DNA of 64,000 nt, from the NCBI GenBank assembly GCA_002049455.2, contig KV918796.1, positions 186,001-250,000 on the forward strand. The letters run 5' to 3'. Position numbers and translations under genes: made by a program. The DNA comes from Porphyra umbilicalis (taxonomy: Eukaryota; Rhodophyta; Bangiophyceae; Bangiales; Bangiaceae). A model generated the notes under the pieces. The model searched no databases and was not told where the DNA came from. It worked only from the letters and a program-made list of their open reading frames with translations. Positions 1 through 10,628 of this stretch are shown here, in pieces (the stretch's first letter is position 1; the number at the start of each line of letters is the position of its first letter).

Positions 1-480
1 CAATGCACCCGCTGTCTTCGACCTTGATGTTGATCGGCCCGCCCAATATCGCTGTTCGCAGCCCTTGAGATGCCATGCTTTGCACGAGCTTGTTGTGCCA
101 AACAGCTTCCTTGCTGGCCTCACATAGAGCCATGTACTCAGCTTCCATCTTCGACAGCGCCACCGTTTTCTGCAACTTAGAACACCAGCTGACGGCTGCT
201 CCGCCAAAGATGAAGGTGAAGCCCGTCGTAGAATGTCGCGTCTCATAGTCAACCGCCCAGTCGGCAACACTGTAGCCTTAAAGAGCACAGGAAGCGCTCT
301 TGTCGAAGACCAGCCGCTTGTCCATCGAACCCTTGACATACCGTAGAACGCGCTTGATCGCCGCCCAATGCTCCTTGCCGTAGCACGAGGCAAGTCGACT
401 CAGCTTCTCGATGGCGAAGGCGACGTCAGGACGCGTCCCGACCATCAGGTACATCAAACTGCCGACTGTAGCACCACCGG
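1..480 (-). mobile_element. Ty1/Copia element A, 3' part (end of RT and RNase H)
   Basis: Read on the minus strand, this stretch encodes the end of a Copia reverse transcriptase region and the start of RNase H. The signature VGSLMYL followed by TRPDVAFAI is typical of Ty1/Copia elements. Further left the RNase H part shows KMEAEYMALCEASKEAVW. The element runs off the left window edge. Its other half is at 8226-11046, and a Gypsy element lies between the two. The parts in this window do not make a complete pol, so the element is broken. It is an old host for the younger Gypsy insertion. That both halves belong to one element is inferred from strand, family and order. Confidence 0.8.
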
Positions 481-482
481 GA

Positions 483-1049
483 TGGGGGTGGTGCTGGGAA
501 CCCCCGGCGGGGGCCGGGCGGGCGTGGCCTGCGCGTGGCAAGCGGCGGGGCGGGCGGCACGGCCGCCACGCCCCCGCGGGTGGCGCCCCGGCATCTACTG
601 GGCAGCTGTCGGGGGCGCGGGCAGCCGGGCCACGCGCGAACGGCCACCAGGGCGTCGCTGGGCGGGGCGGTTATGTGGCGCGCGCGCGCCGCCGCGTGGC
701 CACGCCAGGGGCCGCCACGTCAGGCGGGGGCGCCCGGTCCCGATTCCCCCTCGTCTCTACTGCATTGGGGGACTTGTCTTGCATTGTACTTAGTGGTATT
801 GGTTGGTCGGCGGCGCGGGCCAATTCCCATTAGGGGAATTGGGCCCACGCAAAGGTTTCCGCCCTTTTAGGACGAAGGGCGACGACGGTGGGAGGCACCG
901 TCGTCGCCGGCAAGTAAACCGTGCCTTTTGTCTTGTACCTTTGGCGGCCCCTCTTCCCGGATCGGGTGATCCTATAGGGGGCACGTTCTTGGGACGGCAG
1001 CGGTGGGATGCTTCCCTCTTCGGGCCCGTGGCTACGGGGTTGTGCTACA
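483..1049 (+). repeat. Gypsy 5' LTR
   Basis: Starts with TG just after the Copia coding sequence stops and ends with CA (gtgctaca), two bases before a good primer binding site. It contains GC-rich repeats, then an AT-richer centre near 780-850 that could hold the promoter. The start is an estimate because no matching 3' LTR was found to fix it. Confidence 0.6.
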
Positions 1050-1051
1050 TT

Positions 1052-1070
1052 TGGCGCTCCGGGTGAGACC
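1052..1070 (+). other. Gypsy primer binding site
   Basis: TGGCGCTCCGGGTGAGACC begins with the TGG expected for pairing to a tRNA CCA end and lies two bases after the LTR. The tRNA was not identified. Confidence 0.6.
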
Positions 1071-1458
1071 ATTGGTCCACGCCCGCTCGCACGACCCCCG
1101 GCCCCGATCTCGAGGTTGTACCGGTTCGTTGGAGGATCACCTCACGGTACGCGTCGCGGCCCCCGGGGCCATGGACCGGGTCGCGTCCTCTTCTTCTTCC
1201 TCTTCTGTCGCCGGGGGCGCTCCCCGGGCGGTCCTGAGCGACCGCGACGTCGGCGCGGCCACCGGGGCCCGGATGGACGGACGGGGCGGGCTTCCCTCCT
1301 TGCCAGACCTCATCGCCCTGGGGCGAGGGGGCCCGGCGGCGTCGACGGCGGGCGGTGGTTCGGTGGCGACGGTGCACGGCACGTCGCCCTTTGACCCCGA
1401 CCACTCGCATCCCGCGGCGACCGACTGAGCCGTCGCTTCAGATCAGGGGCTGACGGGG

Positions 1459-3588
1459 ATGGCATCCCAACGGGGCCCGGGGGGGCCCGCGAACACCCCC
1501 CGGGACCTGGTGCGTCGGAGCGGCGTTTTCGCCCCGCCGCGGCGCCGGGACGCAGATGCGATCCGTCCTCCCCCGTCGTCTACCGCGCGCCGACGGGCGG
1601 ACGCAGATGCGACGGAGATGGACACGACGGAGGCGGAGGAGACGTTCTCCGCGTGGGCGGCGGCGCGCACTGAGCGCCGTCGCGGGGCCTCGCCGCCAAC
1701 GGACGGCAGCGCAGCCCAGATGGGGACCCGACCAGGACGCCGTGGGCGCTCCGTGCGCGGGTCGCGGCGATCGGGCGGACGCCGCCCCGAGACGGTCGCC
1801 GACACGACAGAGTCGCAGCTGCTCATGACCGAGATGCGACAGGAGCTGGGGGAGCTCCGCCGCCTGCGGGACCAGATCGTCGAGACGGCCTCCTCGGCAG
1901 CTGTGCCCGACGCGCCGCCCGGGCCGACTCGCGTGGCCCCGCGGGCGGGGCCGAGCGCGTCAACCCGGTCGGCGGCGCCCGCGCCCGGCTGGGCGACGTC
2001 CCCGGCGGGCGGCGTCCATGCGGGGGCCCAGCCCTCCGACAGTGGGGCGGATTCGGAAGAGACGGCCGAGCCGGCGGCGTCGATGGCGGAATTCCGCGAG
2101 TCTATCGTGGGCGAGGCGGTCCGGCGCCTGCGGCGCGACCAGCGGTTGGAGCGGGTCACGGACCCCAGGTTTGTGCCCCTGTTCAAGACGGACTCATACC
2201 GCCTGTACGACCGCACGCCCGGGTTCTGGCGAACGCAGCGGGCGCAACAGCGGTATAATCGGCGGGACCTCAAGGAAATGATGCTCGCGGAGGACCGGCG
2301 TTGGGACGCCAAGGATCGGGTGAGCGTCGTCAACTTCCTGCGGAAGCTCGAGAACTCCTGCGACACCCTCGGCGTGGCCGAGGGGGCCGCGGTGTACCTG
2401 CTTCAGTGGCTGGTCTCCGAGCCCGTCATGGTGGTCATCCGCCGCGTGGTGCCGATGGGTAGCGACACGGCGGCGGTGGCCGCCCAGCCCAACTTCAAGA
2501 ACATCATCCGTGAACTGCTGGAGGAGTACCTCGACGAGGACGTCCTCTCCGACCGCCTCCGCGAGCTGCAGTACGCCAAGCAGCACGCGTGGGAGACCGA
2601 GGGGCAGTTCGGGGACCGCATCGTGGCGTTGAACGCCGCCCTCGGGGCCCTCTTGGACGGTAAGGAGCTCAAGGCGGTGCTGGTGCAAGGAGTCTCCGAG
2701 TCCCTTCGGGCCGCTGCACGGCAGTACAACACGGCCGGGCGGTCGTTCACGAAATTGAAGGCCCACCTCGATCGGGAAGGGAAGTCTTCCCGGGCCCTGC
2801 ACAAGGTGAAGTTGGCACCGAAGCCACCGGCACGGAACCGGCTGTCGTTGACCCCGCGGAGCAAGGCACCAGTGTCCAAGGCCCTCGGGGGCGCCTCTCA
2901 GGCCGATGGCGACGTGGCCACGGTCGATGCGACCGCCACACCTTGGGATTGGCAGGCGGCACAGGCCGCCCTGGCCGCGCCCGAGGGAGAGAGCTCCGTG
3001 GCCTTCGTCGCCGGTACCGGAAGCCCAGCCCCGTCGGGTTGGGGCCCGACCCAGGCTCCCCGAACGGGGTACCGCCGCACGACGGATTTCGCGTCACCGC
3101 TGACGCGGGGGCCAAGTCCCGCCGCTTCAGGAGCCGCCGGGTCCCCGCTGGGCGCAGCAGTCCCCTTCCCGGGACGCCCCAACGTGGCGTATAGCCATGC
3201 CGGGCGGGACCCCGCTCACCCGCGCGGGTACCCAGCTGGTGGCCCTACGCGCCGTCGGGGGGCTTGCGTCGTGTGCTACGATCAGAAGCACTGGGAGGAG
3301 CAGTGCCCCATAATGACCCCGGAGCAGCACGAGCGGGCGCGTAACGCGCGGGAAGCGGTCCGGCGGGCGCGGTCGACGGGGGCTGCCGGCGCAGCCGCCC
3401 TGACTGCGCAGGCGGCCGCCACGGGGGTACACGTCATCCACGAGGTGAAACGCAACCCGGGGGCCTACGAGACCGACGACGGGACGACGACGGAGGAGGA
3501 GTGGCGTCAGTTGACCCAAGACGGGTCGGAAGGGGAAGCCGACGAGGCGGCGGGTGCCGCCGATGACGAGGCCCAGAGAAACGCCTAA
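1459..3588 (+). CDS. gag: Gypsy gag (capsid-like protein with zinc knuckle)
   Basis: An open frame of 709 residues starting at ATG 1459 and lying between the primer binding site and pol, as expected for gag. The N-terminal 200 residues are Arg/Ala-rich and disordered. The middle (about residues 220-450) has the helical look of a retrotransposon gag domain, with sequences such as NFLRKLENSCDTLGVAEG. Near residue 605 is a CX2CX4HX4C zinc knuckle (CVVCYDQKHWEEQC), the usual nucleic-acid-binding motif of gag. The tail is acidic. Pol follows in another frame region about 120 bases downstream. The function is inferred from position, the knuckle and neighbours. Confidence 0.85.
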   Translation: MASQRGPGGPANTPRDLVRRSGVFAPPRRRDADAIRPPPSSTARRRADADATEMDTTEAEETFSAWAAARTERRRGASPPTDGSAAQMGTRPGRRGRSVRGSRRSGGRRPETVADTTESQLLMTEMRQELGELRRLRDQIVETASSAAVPDAPPGPTRVAPRAGPSASTRSAAPAPGWATSPAGGVHAGAQPSDSGADSEETAEPAASMAEFRESIVGEAVRRLRRDQRLERVTDPRFVPLFKTDSYRLYDRTPGFWRTQRAQQRYNRRDLKEMMLAEDRRWDAKDRVSVVNFLRKLENSCDTLGVAEGAAVYLLQWLVSEPVMVVIRRVVPMGSDTAAVAAQPNFKNIIRELLEEYLDEDVLSDRLRELQYAKQHAWETEGQFGDRIVALNAALGALLDGKELKAVLVQGVSESLRAAARQYNTAGRSFTKLKAHLDREGKSSRALHKVKLAPKPPARNRLSLTPRSKAPVSKALGGASQADGDVATVDATATPWDWQAAQAALAAPEGESSVAFVAGTGSPAPSGWGPTQAPRTGYRRTTDFASPLTRGPSPAASGAAGSPLGAAVPFPGRPNVAYSHAGRDPAHPRGYPAGGPTRRRGACVVCYDQKHWEEQCPIMTPEQHERARNAREAVRRARSTGAAGAAALTAQAAATGVHVIHEVKRNPGAYETDDGTTTEEEWRQLTQDGSEGEADEAAGAADDEAQRNA

Positions 3589-3710
3589 GGGGCAGCCTCT
3601 TACGTGGGCTGCCCACCGATGCCGTTCGCCTCAAACCCGCGCGCCGACCGGCCTACATCACGGCGGCCAGGCAGCGCGCCCTTTAGCGCTGTGGACGGGG
3701 CGTCCGGCCA

Positions 3711-6700
3711 TTGCCGGCCATTAAGCCCCGCATCCTGCCCCGCCCGACATGTCCCGCGGCGGACAGGGACGCTGCAACCGTCGGCGTCGAGGGGCCAGCC
3801 CCGGTCACCGCGCCACCCGCCAAGCCGGCACCCGCGACCGAAGACGCCGAGATCCTGCTCGGGACGCTGCACAACTACAAGATCACGGCATCCCTGGGAC
3901 GCCGGGCATCCAACATGATCGCGACCTCCGTGGTTGTCGACACCGGAGCAGGCGCCAGCGTCATCCGACCGGAGGTCCTCCCCGACGGATGGGACGCGGC
4001 AATCACGCCGCACCCGCCCGGCGCCGGGCTCCGGCTGCGCGACGCAAACGGGAATCAGCTAGTGACCTCGGGAACGATTTCCCTGCTTTTCCGGGCGGGA
4101 GGTCTGTGCGTGCCATGCACCTTCCATGTGGTCGCCAGCCTCTCCGTCCCCGTCCTGCTGGGATGCGACTTCCTGGACGCACAGGCCCATGCCATCCTGC
4201 CGTCGGACCAAGCGGTGCGGTGGTGGGATGGGACGGCGTCCGCGATCGTTCGGGGTCCCAATGACAAGATTGACCGCCGTGCCACGGCGTCCCGCGTCCT
4301 GCGGCTCGCATACAAGACGCAGTTGGCGCCACGGTCGGCGACGATCGCCTGGGTGCGCACCCCGTGGGGTGGCCTAGGGCAGGTCTTCGGGGCATCCCGG
4401 TTGATGACCATATACCGGCCGACGGTCGCCATCGGGGTCCACGAGATTCTGCCCGACATCGCCTTCCCGGTCGTGATCTCGAACTTCGGGGACTGCGAGG
4501 TAACCCTCCGCCCAAAGACGGCCATTGGCCGAGTCGAGGTGCTCACGACCGGCGTCATCGCCTTGCCCGCGCGCCCGTCGGCCGACGGGGGAGGTTCGGT
4601 GCGGGTCGACATGCCGGCGCACGACCCATCCTTCTGTGCCCCCCGCCCGGCCGACGCGGGGGCCTCGGCAGAACCTGCCCCGACGGCAGCCGTGGACGGG
4701 GCCCTGCTGGTGGCGGAACCCACCACAGTACGGGGCTGCCTTGAGGGGGACTCCCGCGAGGAGGTGCCCGAGCCTCCGGCACCGAACCCTCCGCGCGTGG
4801 CGGATGTCCCACTGCCCGAGGCTCCGCCGCACCTCCACGAGCGGATCCGGGCGGTGCTCCGCCGGCACGAGGCGATGTGGTCAGGCCAAGCCCTGGGCGC
4901 GATCAAGGCCACGAGGCATCACATCGAGCTCACCCCGGGGGCCAAGCCCGTGCGCGTCCCGCCCCGGCGGGCCGGGCCCAAGGCGCGAGAGGCGGAGGCT
5001 GCGGAAGTCGAACGCCAACTGGCGGCCGACGTGATCGAGCCGACGTTCTCCGAGTGGGGCTTCCCCGTGGTCCTGTTCCCCAAGAAGGATGGGACACTCC
5101 GGTTCTGCGTGGATTACCGCTTGCTGAATGCGGTATCCAAGCGCGACTCCTACCCGCTGCCGCGCATGGATGAGTGCATCGCCAGCCTCGGGGAGGCCAA
5201 GGTCTTCTCCACCCTGGACTGCAACGCCGGGTACAGGCAAGTCCTGATCGCCGATGGCGACCGGGAGAAGACAGCCGTCGTCTGCCACAAGGGGGCCTAC
5301 CACTACAAGCGGATGCCGTTCGGGCTGACGAACGCGCCCGCGACATTCCAGCGGGCGTTAGACATCATCCTGTCCGGCGTCAAGTGGCAAAGCTGCCTGG
5401 TATACCTCGACGACGTCATCGTCTACTCCAAAACGCAGGAGGCGCATGTCCAGCATTTAGACGAGGTCCTGGGGCTCCTACGGGCCGCGGGGGTCACCCT
5501 CAAGCTGCCCAAGTGCCGCTTCTTCCGGACGACGGTGGAGTACCTCGGCCACGAGATCACTCCCGGCCGCCTCGGCGTGCTGCAGGCCCACACCAAGGCC
5601 CTCCGGGAGGCGGCGTTCCCGACGACGCGCAATCAGGTGCGGAGCTTCATCGGCATGTGCAATGTCTTCCGACGGTTCGTCCCGAACTTCGCGCGGATCG
5701 CCACCCCCCTGACGGACCTCATGGGCTCGACCGCCCCGGTCACGGTGCCGCCGCCGACGCCGGAGCAGCTGGTCGCCTTCGAGGAGCTGAAGCGCCGGCT
5801 GACGCAGCCTCCTGTTCTCGCCCTCCCACGCGCCGGTCACAAGTATGTGTTGGACGTGGACGCGTGCGGGACGCAAGAAGGCGCAGCCCTGCTACCGGAG
5901 CAGCAGGAAGGCGGGCTCCGCCCCGTCGCCTACATCAGCCGCGTCCTCGAAGGAGCAGAACGCCACTTCGGTGTGACCGAGAAGGAAAGCCTCGCCGTCG
6001 TGTGGGCCTCCCTCAAGTTGAGAGCCTACCTGGAGGGCGACCGGTTCTTGGTCCAGACGGACCACGACTGCCTCAGGTGGCTCCTCAACATCGACGGGAC
6101 GGCACACGGGCGCCTCGCTCGCTGGCGCATGCGCCTTAATGAGCTCGCCTTCGACATCGCGTACAAGCCCGGCCAAGCCCATTGGCTCGCCGACGGGATG
6201 TCCCGGCTGGTCACGTCGGGCGCCAACCACTCGGCCGACGACACAAACCCTCCCGTCTTCGCCGTGACCCGGGCAGAGACAGCCCGGGGCCTGGAGACCG
6301 CCAACTACGTATCCGGGCCGACCGTGCGCGCCATTGATAAGGGCGAGGTGGCCACGGCACAAGGGGAGGATCATCTGTGTCGCAAGGTTGTGGAGGCGCT
6401 TAACGCTGTTCGAGCGGTGCCGTTCTTCGAGGACAGTGATGGCCTCGTGTGCCGGCGTGCCACCCACGACGGGGTGGCCCAGATTGTCGTACCGGTGCCC
6501 CTGCGGGAGCGTGTTCTGCGGTTGGAACACGAGACCACGTTGGCGGGACACCCGGGGGAGTCCCGGATGTATGCGGCCATGCGGCGGTATTACTACTGGC
6601 CCGGAATGGCGGCGAACGTCGTCCTCCACGTCCGCAACTGCGCAAGCTGCGCCCGCGGCCGCGTCCGGCCGCTTCGGGCGGCAGCCGCCTTGCAGCTCTT

Positions 6701-7937
6701 CCCAGCCACGCTGCTCTTTCAGGACATCGCCACGGACTTTTTCGGGCCGCTGGCCAAGACGGCCGCCGGCAACGAGTACATCATGGTCATCACTGACCGG
6801 TTCTCCAAGCTGGTACGCGCCATCCCGATGGGTCAGATACGCGCGGTGGACTGCGCCTCCGTCCTCCTGGACTATTGGATCGGGGCCTACGGTCCCCCTG
6901 ACCGGGTCCTGTCGGACGGCAGGCCCCAGTTTACCGCGCAGTTTTGGCACCAGGTGTGCAACCTCTTGTCCGTCGAGGCCAAGGTGACCACACCGTCGCG
7001 ACCGCAGACGAACGGGCAAGCTGAGCGGTTCAACCGCACGATGGGCCGCATCCTCGACCACTACGTCGCCGAGCACCCCACTACGTGGGACCAGCTCCTC
7101 CCGGCGCTCACGTTGGCGTACAACACGCAGCCGCATGCGGCGACCAAGGTCGCTCCGTTCGAGCTCGTCAACCCACTGGGCGTGGCCAGCTGGTCCATCA
7201 AGGACCTGAAGCGGAGGAGCCGGTACCCGGCAACGGCGCAACGGGGCACCCACGCCGAGAAGAAGGAGCAGGCTGCCTTCCTGACGCGCTTGGTGCGCCT
7301 GATCCCGCGGATCCGGGAGGCCCTGGCGGCAGCGCAGCAGCGGTACAAGCGCAACCACGATGCACGCATCCAACCACAACCGACTGGGCTGGAAGTCGGC
7401 GGGTTCGCCTTCAAACGGCACCATGACTACAAGAGGAGTAAGCTTGGTCACCGGGCCCAAGGCTCCTTTCGCGTCGTCCGCATCGAGGGGCCCACCGCCG
7501 TGCTCGACATCAAGGGCGAGCACCGGCGGGAAAACATTGTGCACCCGGTGCGCGCCCCGTCAGGGCCCCCGGCCGAGACGGCCCTACACCCCTCATTGGA
7601 TTCCACGGTCCGGCCCCACGGGCCTAGCCCCGATGGGCACACGTATCACATCGACCAGATCCTGGACCATGCCGACGGCGAGGACGGCCGCCTCTTGGTC
7701 AAGGTGACGTGGACCGGATACGAAGAAGCCACGTGGGAGGACGCCTCCGTTGCACCCCACGAAACCCTGCGGCTGTACCTGCGCCGCGCGAGCCGCCGGG
7801 GCCTCCTCCACACGGCGGCGGACCGGCCCCCGGGCGTGACCGGGGACAATGACGCGGCCGCCGCGACGGGGACCGCGCCCGCACCCTCGGTCGCGGCGGA
7901 GCCCGGGGCCCCGGCGGGCCCCGAGCTGCCGGTCTGA
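3711..7937 (+). CDS. pol: Gypsy pol with C-terminal chromodomain
   Basis: One open frame of about 1400 residues. The aspartic protease motif VVVDTGAGAS lies near residue 75. The RT spans about 460-640, with RFCVDYRLLN, KRMPFGLTNAPATFQ and the catalytic YLDD near 565. RNase H follows at about 700-830. The integrase HHCC zinc region is near 945-985 (HETTLAGHP to NCASCARG), then the DDE core (DRFSKLVRAIP, RPQTNGQAERFNR). A chromodomain sits at about 1305-1360 (YHIDQILDHADG to VTWTGYEEATWEDAS). In chromoviruses this domain is thought to steer integration to particular chromatin. The true start is unclear because the frame opens without an ATG. The element looks coding-competent here. Confidence 0.93.
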   Translation: MPAIKPRILPRPTCPAADRDAATVGVEGPAPVTAPPAKPAPATEDAEILLGTLHNYKITASLGRRASNMIATSVVVDTGAGASVIRPEVLPDGWDAAITPHPPGAGLRLRDANGNQLVTSGTISLLFRAGGLCVPCTFHVVASLSVPVLLGCDFLDAQAHAILPSDQAVRWWDGTASAIVRGPNDKIDRRATASRVLRLAYKTQLAPRSATIAWVRTPWGGLGQVFGASRLMTIYRPTVAIGVHEILPDIAFPVVISNFGDCEVTLRPKTAIGRVEVLTTGVIALPARPSADGGGSVRVDMPAHDPSFCAPRPADAGASAEPAPTAAVDGALLVAEPTTVRGCLEGDSREEVPEPPAPNPPRVADVPLPEAPPHLHERIRAVLRRHEAMWSGQALGAIKATRHHIELTPGAKPVRVPPRRAGPKAREAEAAEVERQLAADVIEPTFSEWGFPVVLFPKKDGTLRFCVDYRLLNAVSKRDSYPLPRMDECIASLGEAKVFSTLDCNAGYRQVLIADGDREKTAVVCHKGAYHYKRMPFGLTNAPATFQRALDIILSGVKWQSCLVYLDDVIVYSKTQEAHVQHLDEVLGLLRAAGVTLKLPKCRFFRTTVEYLGHEITPGRLGVLQAHTKALREAAFPTTRNQVRSFIGMCNVFRRFVPNFARIATPLTDLMGSTAPVTVPPPTPEQLVAFEELKRRLTQPPVLALPRAGHKYVLDVDACGTQEGAALLPEQQEGGLRPVAYISRVLEGAERHFGVTEKESLAVVWASLKLRAYLEGDRFLVQTDHDCLRWLLNIDGTAHGRLARWRMRLNELAFDIAYKPGQAHWLADGMSRLVTSGANHSADDTNPPVFAVTRAETARGLETANYVSGPTVRAIDKGEVATAQGEDHLCRKVVEALNAVRAVPFFEDSDGLVCRRATHDGVAQIVVPVPLRERVLRLEHETTLAGHPGESRMYAAMRRYYYWPGMAANVVLHVRNCASCARGRVRPLRAAAALQLFPATLLFQDIATDFFGPLAKTAAGNEYIMVITDRFSKLVRAIPMGQIRAVDCASVLLDYWIGAYGPPDRVLSDGRPQFTAQFWHQVCNLLSVEAKVTTPSRPQTNGQAERFNRTMGRILDHYVAEHPTTWDQLLPALTLAYNTQPHAATKVAPFELVNPLGVASWSIKDLKRRSRYPATAQRGTHAEKKEQAAFLTRLVRLIPRIREALAAAQQRYKRNHDARIQPQPTGLEVGGFAFKRHHDYKRSKLGHRAQGSFRVVRIEGPTAVLDIKGEHRRENIVHPVRAPSGPPAETALHPSLDSTVRPHGPSPDGHTYHIDQILDHADGEDGRLLVKVTWTGYEEATWEDASVAPHETLRLYLRRASRRGLLHTAADRPPGVTGDNDAAAATGTAPAPSVAAEPGAPAGPELPV

Positions 7938-7984
7938 CCGCTTGCTTAGGGGGCGCGCCCCGGAGTCGGCCCGCGCCGGGCATG

Positions 7985-8220
7985 CGCACCCCAGCATCGG
8001 CGCACGGAAGGTGCGTACGAAGGACGTCCCGCCAGTGGGGCGGTGCCCCGAGGTCGGCACACGCCGGGTGCGTACGGGGGGCGAAGCGCCAGTGGGGCGA
8101 CGCCCAAGGGTCGACGCGCGACGGGGACGCAGCGGAGGGCGTATCGCCATTGGGGCGGCGCCCCCACGGCGTCGTGGCGCCCGTCGTCGCGGCGGAGGGC
8201 GGATCGCCAGTGGGGACTTG
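7985..8220 (+). repeat. GC-rich tandem repeats, about 60-bp period, downstream of Gypsy pol
   Basis: Three to four imperfect units each carry a CGCCAGTGGGGCG-like core (near 8028, 8089, 8148 and 8207), separated by GTGCGTACG- or GACGC-rich spacers. They lie after the Gypsy stop codon and before the Copia junction. They may be the 3' untranslated region of the Gypsy element. Confidence 0.55.
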
Positions 8221-8225
8221 TCAGA

Positions 8226-10628
8226 TCCATCGTCTTGCTTGTCGTCCTTGTCGTCATTGTCAGCATCTACGTCTTCGCCGTCGCTTGCAGAACGCAAGCC
8301 CGTCTCGACTTCGACAACTTTGTCTTCGGGAAGCTCCTCCGCAACTTCTGCGACCTCACTTACGTTCGTCTCGGCGAACGCAACGCTTCGTGCCTTGACG
8401 ACCTTGCCGTCGTCGAGGATGACCTTGTACGCCTTGCTGCCGTCGGGATAGCCTAAGAAGACGCCCTTCGCCGCCTTGTCGCCAAACTTGCCGTCAATGT
8501 GACTCTTGTGCAGCACGACCCAGCATGTCGACCCAAACACCCGCATGTGGCTTACGTTGGGCTTATTCCCGGTCCACAGCTCAAAAGGCGTCTTGCCGAC
8601 GGGAAGCGCCCGGCTGGTGACGCGGCTCTTGATGTAGACCGCCGTCTTGATGGCATCCGCCCAAAGCTCCTGATCGTCGCCCTTGTGTCGCATCATGGTG
8701 CGAGCCATCTCCACGAGAACTCGGTTGAGCCGCTCAGCAACCCCGTTCTGCTGCGGCGTGTCAGGCACCGTTGTCTGGTGCGTCGTGCCGTTCTCATCGT
8801 GAAGAGCCTTGAATGCGTTCGACACGTACTCGCCGCCATTGTCGGAGCGTAGGATCTTGATCTTGGTTCCCGTGTGCATCTGGGCCTCAGTCAGCCACTT
8901 CTTGAACTCAGAGAGCAGATCGCTCTTCTTCTGCAGGAAGAGCACGTCGGTCCAGCGGGAGAAGTTGACGGTGAAGGTGCTGAAGAAGAGCGCACCGCCA
9001 CGCGACGGCACCGACATTGGCCCGCCCAGGTCCAAGTGCACGAGCTGCAGGCGCTTGGTCACTGGACCTCCTCCTGCACTAGGCATAGGCGTCATAGCCG
9101 CCTTCCCATACACGCACTGCTCTCAGACGTCCTTTACCGCCATGAAAGAGCACTTGAGTCCATTGATGTCCTTGTTCTTGATCATCCGCTTAACGCCAGC
9201 CTCGTTGACGTGCCCAAGGCGCTCATGCCAGAGCTGGAGAGAGGCCACCGCAGCAATATCCGACAGTGGGGCCATGTCCAGGTGGTAGAGCCCGTTTTGA
9301 CGAGTGCCGCACGCAGCAGTCTTCTCGTTCATCTTGATGATCGTCTTACCGCCCTTGAATGACACTTCCGCCCCACGCTCCTCCATCATGCCGACCGACA
9401 TGAGGTTGAAGCCCATTGTAGGAACATGGAGTACCTTCTCCAACTTGATCTTGCGCGTCTTGCCGTGAACGATGACATTGAGCACGACGGTTTCGACGCC
9501 CGCCGTGGCTACGGACCCCTTATCACCCATCGTGACGCTCCGTCCCGTGGTCGTATGGTAGTCGTCAAAGCACCCGCGCATCCAGCACATGTTTGCAGAC
9601 GCCGCAGAGTCCACAAGCCACGACTTGGAGATGTCATCGGTGTAAGCTGCATTGCCCAGCAGACAGATGGCGTCGCCGCTGTCGCTACCATCGTCAGCCG
9701 CAATCGCGGCCACGTTGTCCTGTCTCTGCTTCTTGGCCTTGAGCTCTGGGCAATCGCGAGAGATGTGCCCAATTTTACGGCAGTAGTAGCACTCGATCTT
9801 GGAGAGGTCACCACGGCGGCCTTGACCTCGATAGTTGGCGCCGACGAGTGCCATGTCGCCAATGCGCTTCGTCGCAGGTGACTTGTCCGCCTGCCGCCGC
9901 TCCGCCTGAAGCAAGCGGCTCTTGACAAAGTCGAGGATCAGTTCATCCTCGCCCTTGGCGTCGAGAGCCACCAGCAGGTTCTCGTACTTTGACGTCAGCC
10001 CGTTGAGGACGCTCATGGCAACGTCCATCTCCGTCACCTCGCCGCCCATGGCCTTGAGGTTCTCGCCGAGGTTGCGCACGCGGTTGATGTAGCCCAGCAT
10101 GCCCTCGCCGACGGTCATTTCGACGGTGTAGAACTCGCGTCGCGCCTTCATCTTGTTCATCAAACTCTTGCGCTGGAAAACACCTTGCAGAGTCGACCAC
10201 ATTTCCGCCGTCGTCTTGCAGCCCGACACGTGCTCAAGCTGCTCAGACCCAAGGGTGAGCCCGATGATGGCGCTCGCCTTCGTGTCTCGACGCTTCCACA
10301 CCGCCAACTCGCGGGTCTCCGCGTCCGTCGGCTTGCCGTCTTCGTCAAGCATATCGCCCAGGTCGCGCAGCGCGAGGACCATTAATGCGCTGACGCCACT
10401 CGTGGAAGTTCGTCTCCGTCAGCTTGTCGATCTTGATGCCACCCATGCCGGCAGCGCCTCCGTCCATGATGTCGTCTTGTCGTATCGCCCGACCTTGCCG
10501 AGCCGTTCGCCTTGACCGTCACGTCCTTGAACCACCTTGACCTCGTCCTCTTCGCACTTGCCGCGACCGCCGCGACACCAGCTGGCACACCTTGCTCTTG
10601 TCACAGCCCCGGCTCTAGGCCCATAACC
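8226..10628 (-). mobile_element. Ty1/Copia element A, 5' part (gag, protease, integrase)
   Basis: Read right to left. The gag begins near 10467 (start of the KLTETNFHEWRQRI motif) and has the UBN2-type helical domain (MSVLNGLTSKYENLL). A CX2CX4HX4C knuckle follows (CYYCRKIGHISRDC near 9775), then the protease motif WLVDSAAS. The GAG-pre-integrase motif is LWHERLGHVNEAGVKRM. The integrase core has LHLDLGGPM, KILRSDNGGEY and TPQQNGVAERLNR, ending in an acidic linker near 8230. This order is diagnostic of Ty1/Copia. The coding frames are interrupted in a few places, so the element looks broken. It is older than the Gypsy insertion that splits it. Confidence 0.88.
10611..10628 (-). other. Copia A primer binding site
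   Basis: On the minus strand GGTTATGGGCCTAGAGCC directly follows the LTR end. It resembles the half-tRNA type primer sites of Copia elements. The tRNA is not identified. Confidence 0.5.

Larger units (their letters stand above)
483..8225 (+). mobile_element. Ty3/Gypsy chromovirus inserted in Copia element A
   Basis: An LTR retrotransposon with 5' LTR, primer binding site, gag, pol in the order protease-RT-RNase H-integrase, and a C-terminal chromodomain. That set defines the chromovirus branch of Ty3/Gypsy. The gag and pol frames are long and open, so the coding part looks whole. Only one LTR (left) is recognised. The sequence between the pol stop and the Copia junction does not resemble it, so the element as a unit is incomplete. 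It is antisense to the surrounding Copia element. The right limit is placed where Copia linker sequence resumes and is good to about 10 bp. Confidence 0.88.

Noticed and set aside
5892-7544. 550-codon antisense frame under the Gypsy pol
   Set aside because: It is a shadow of the pol frame; RNase H and integrase motifs are on the + strand.
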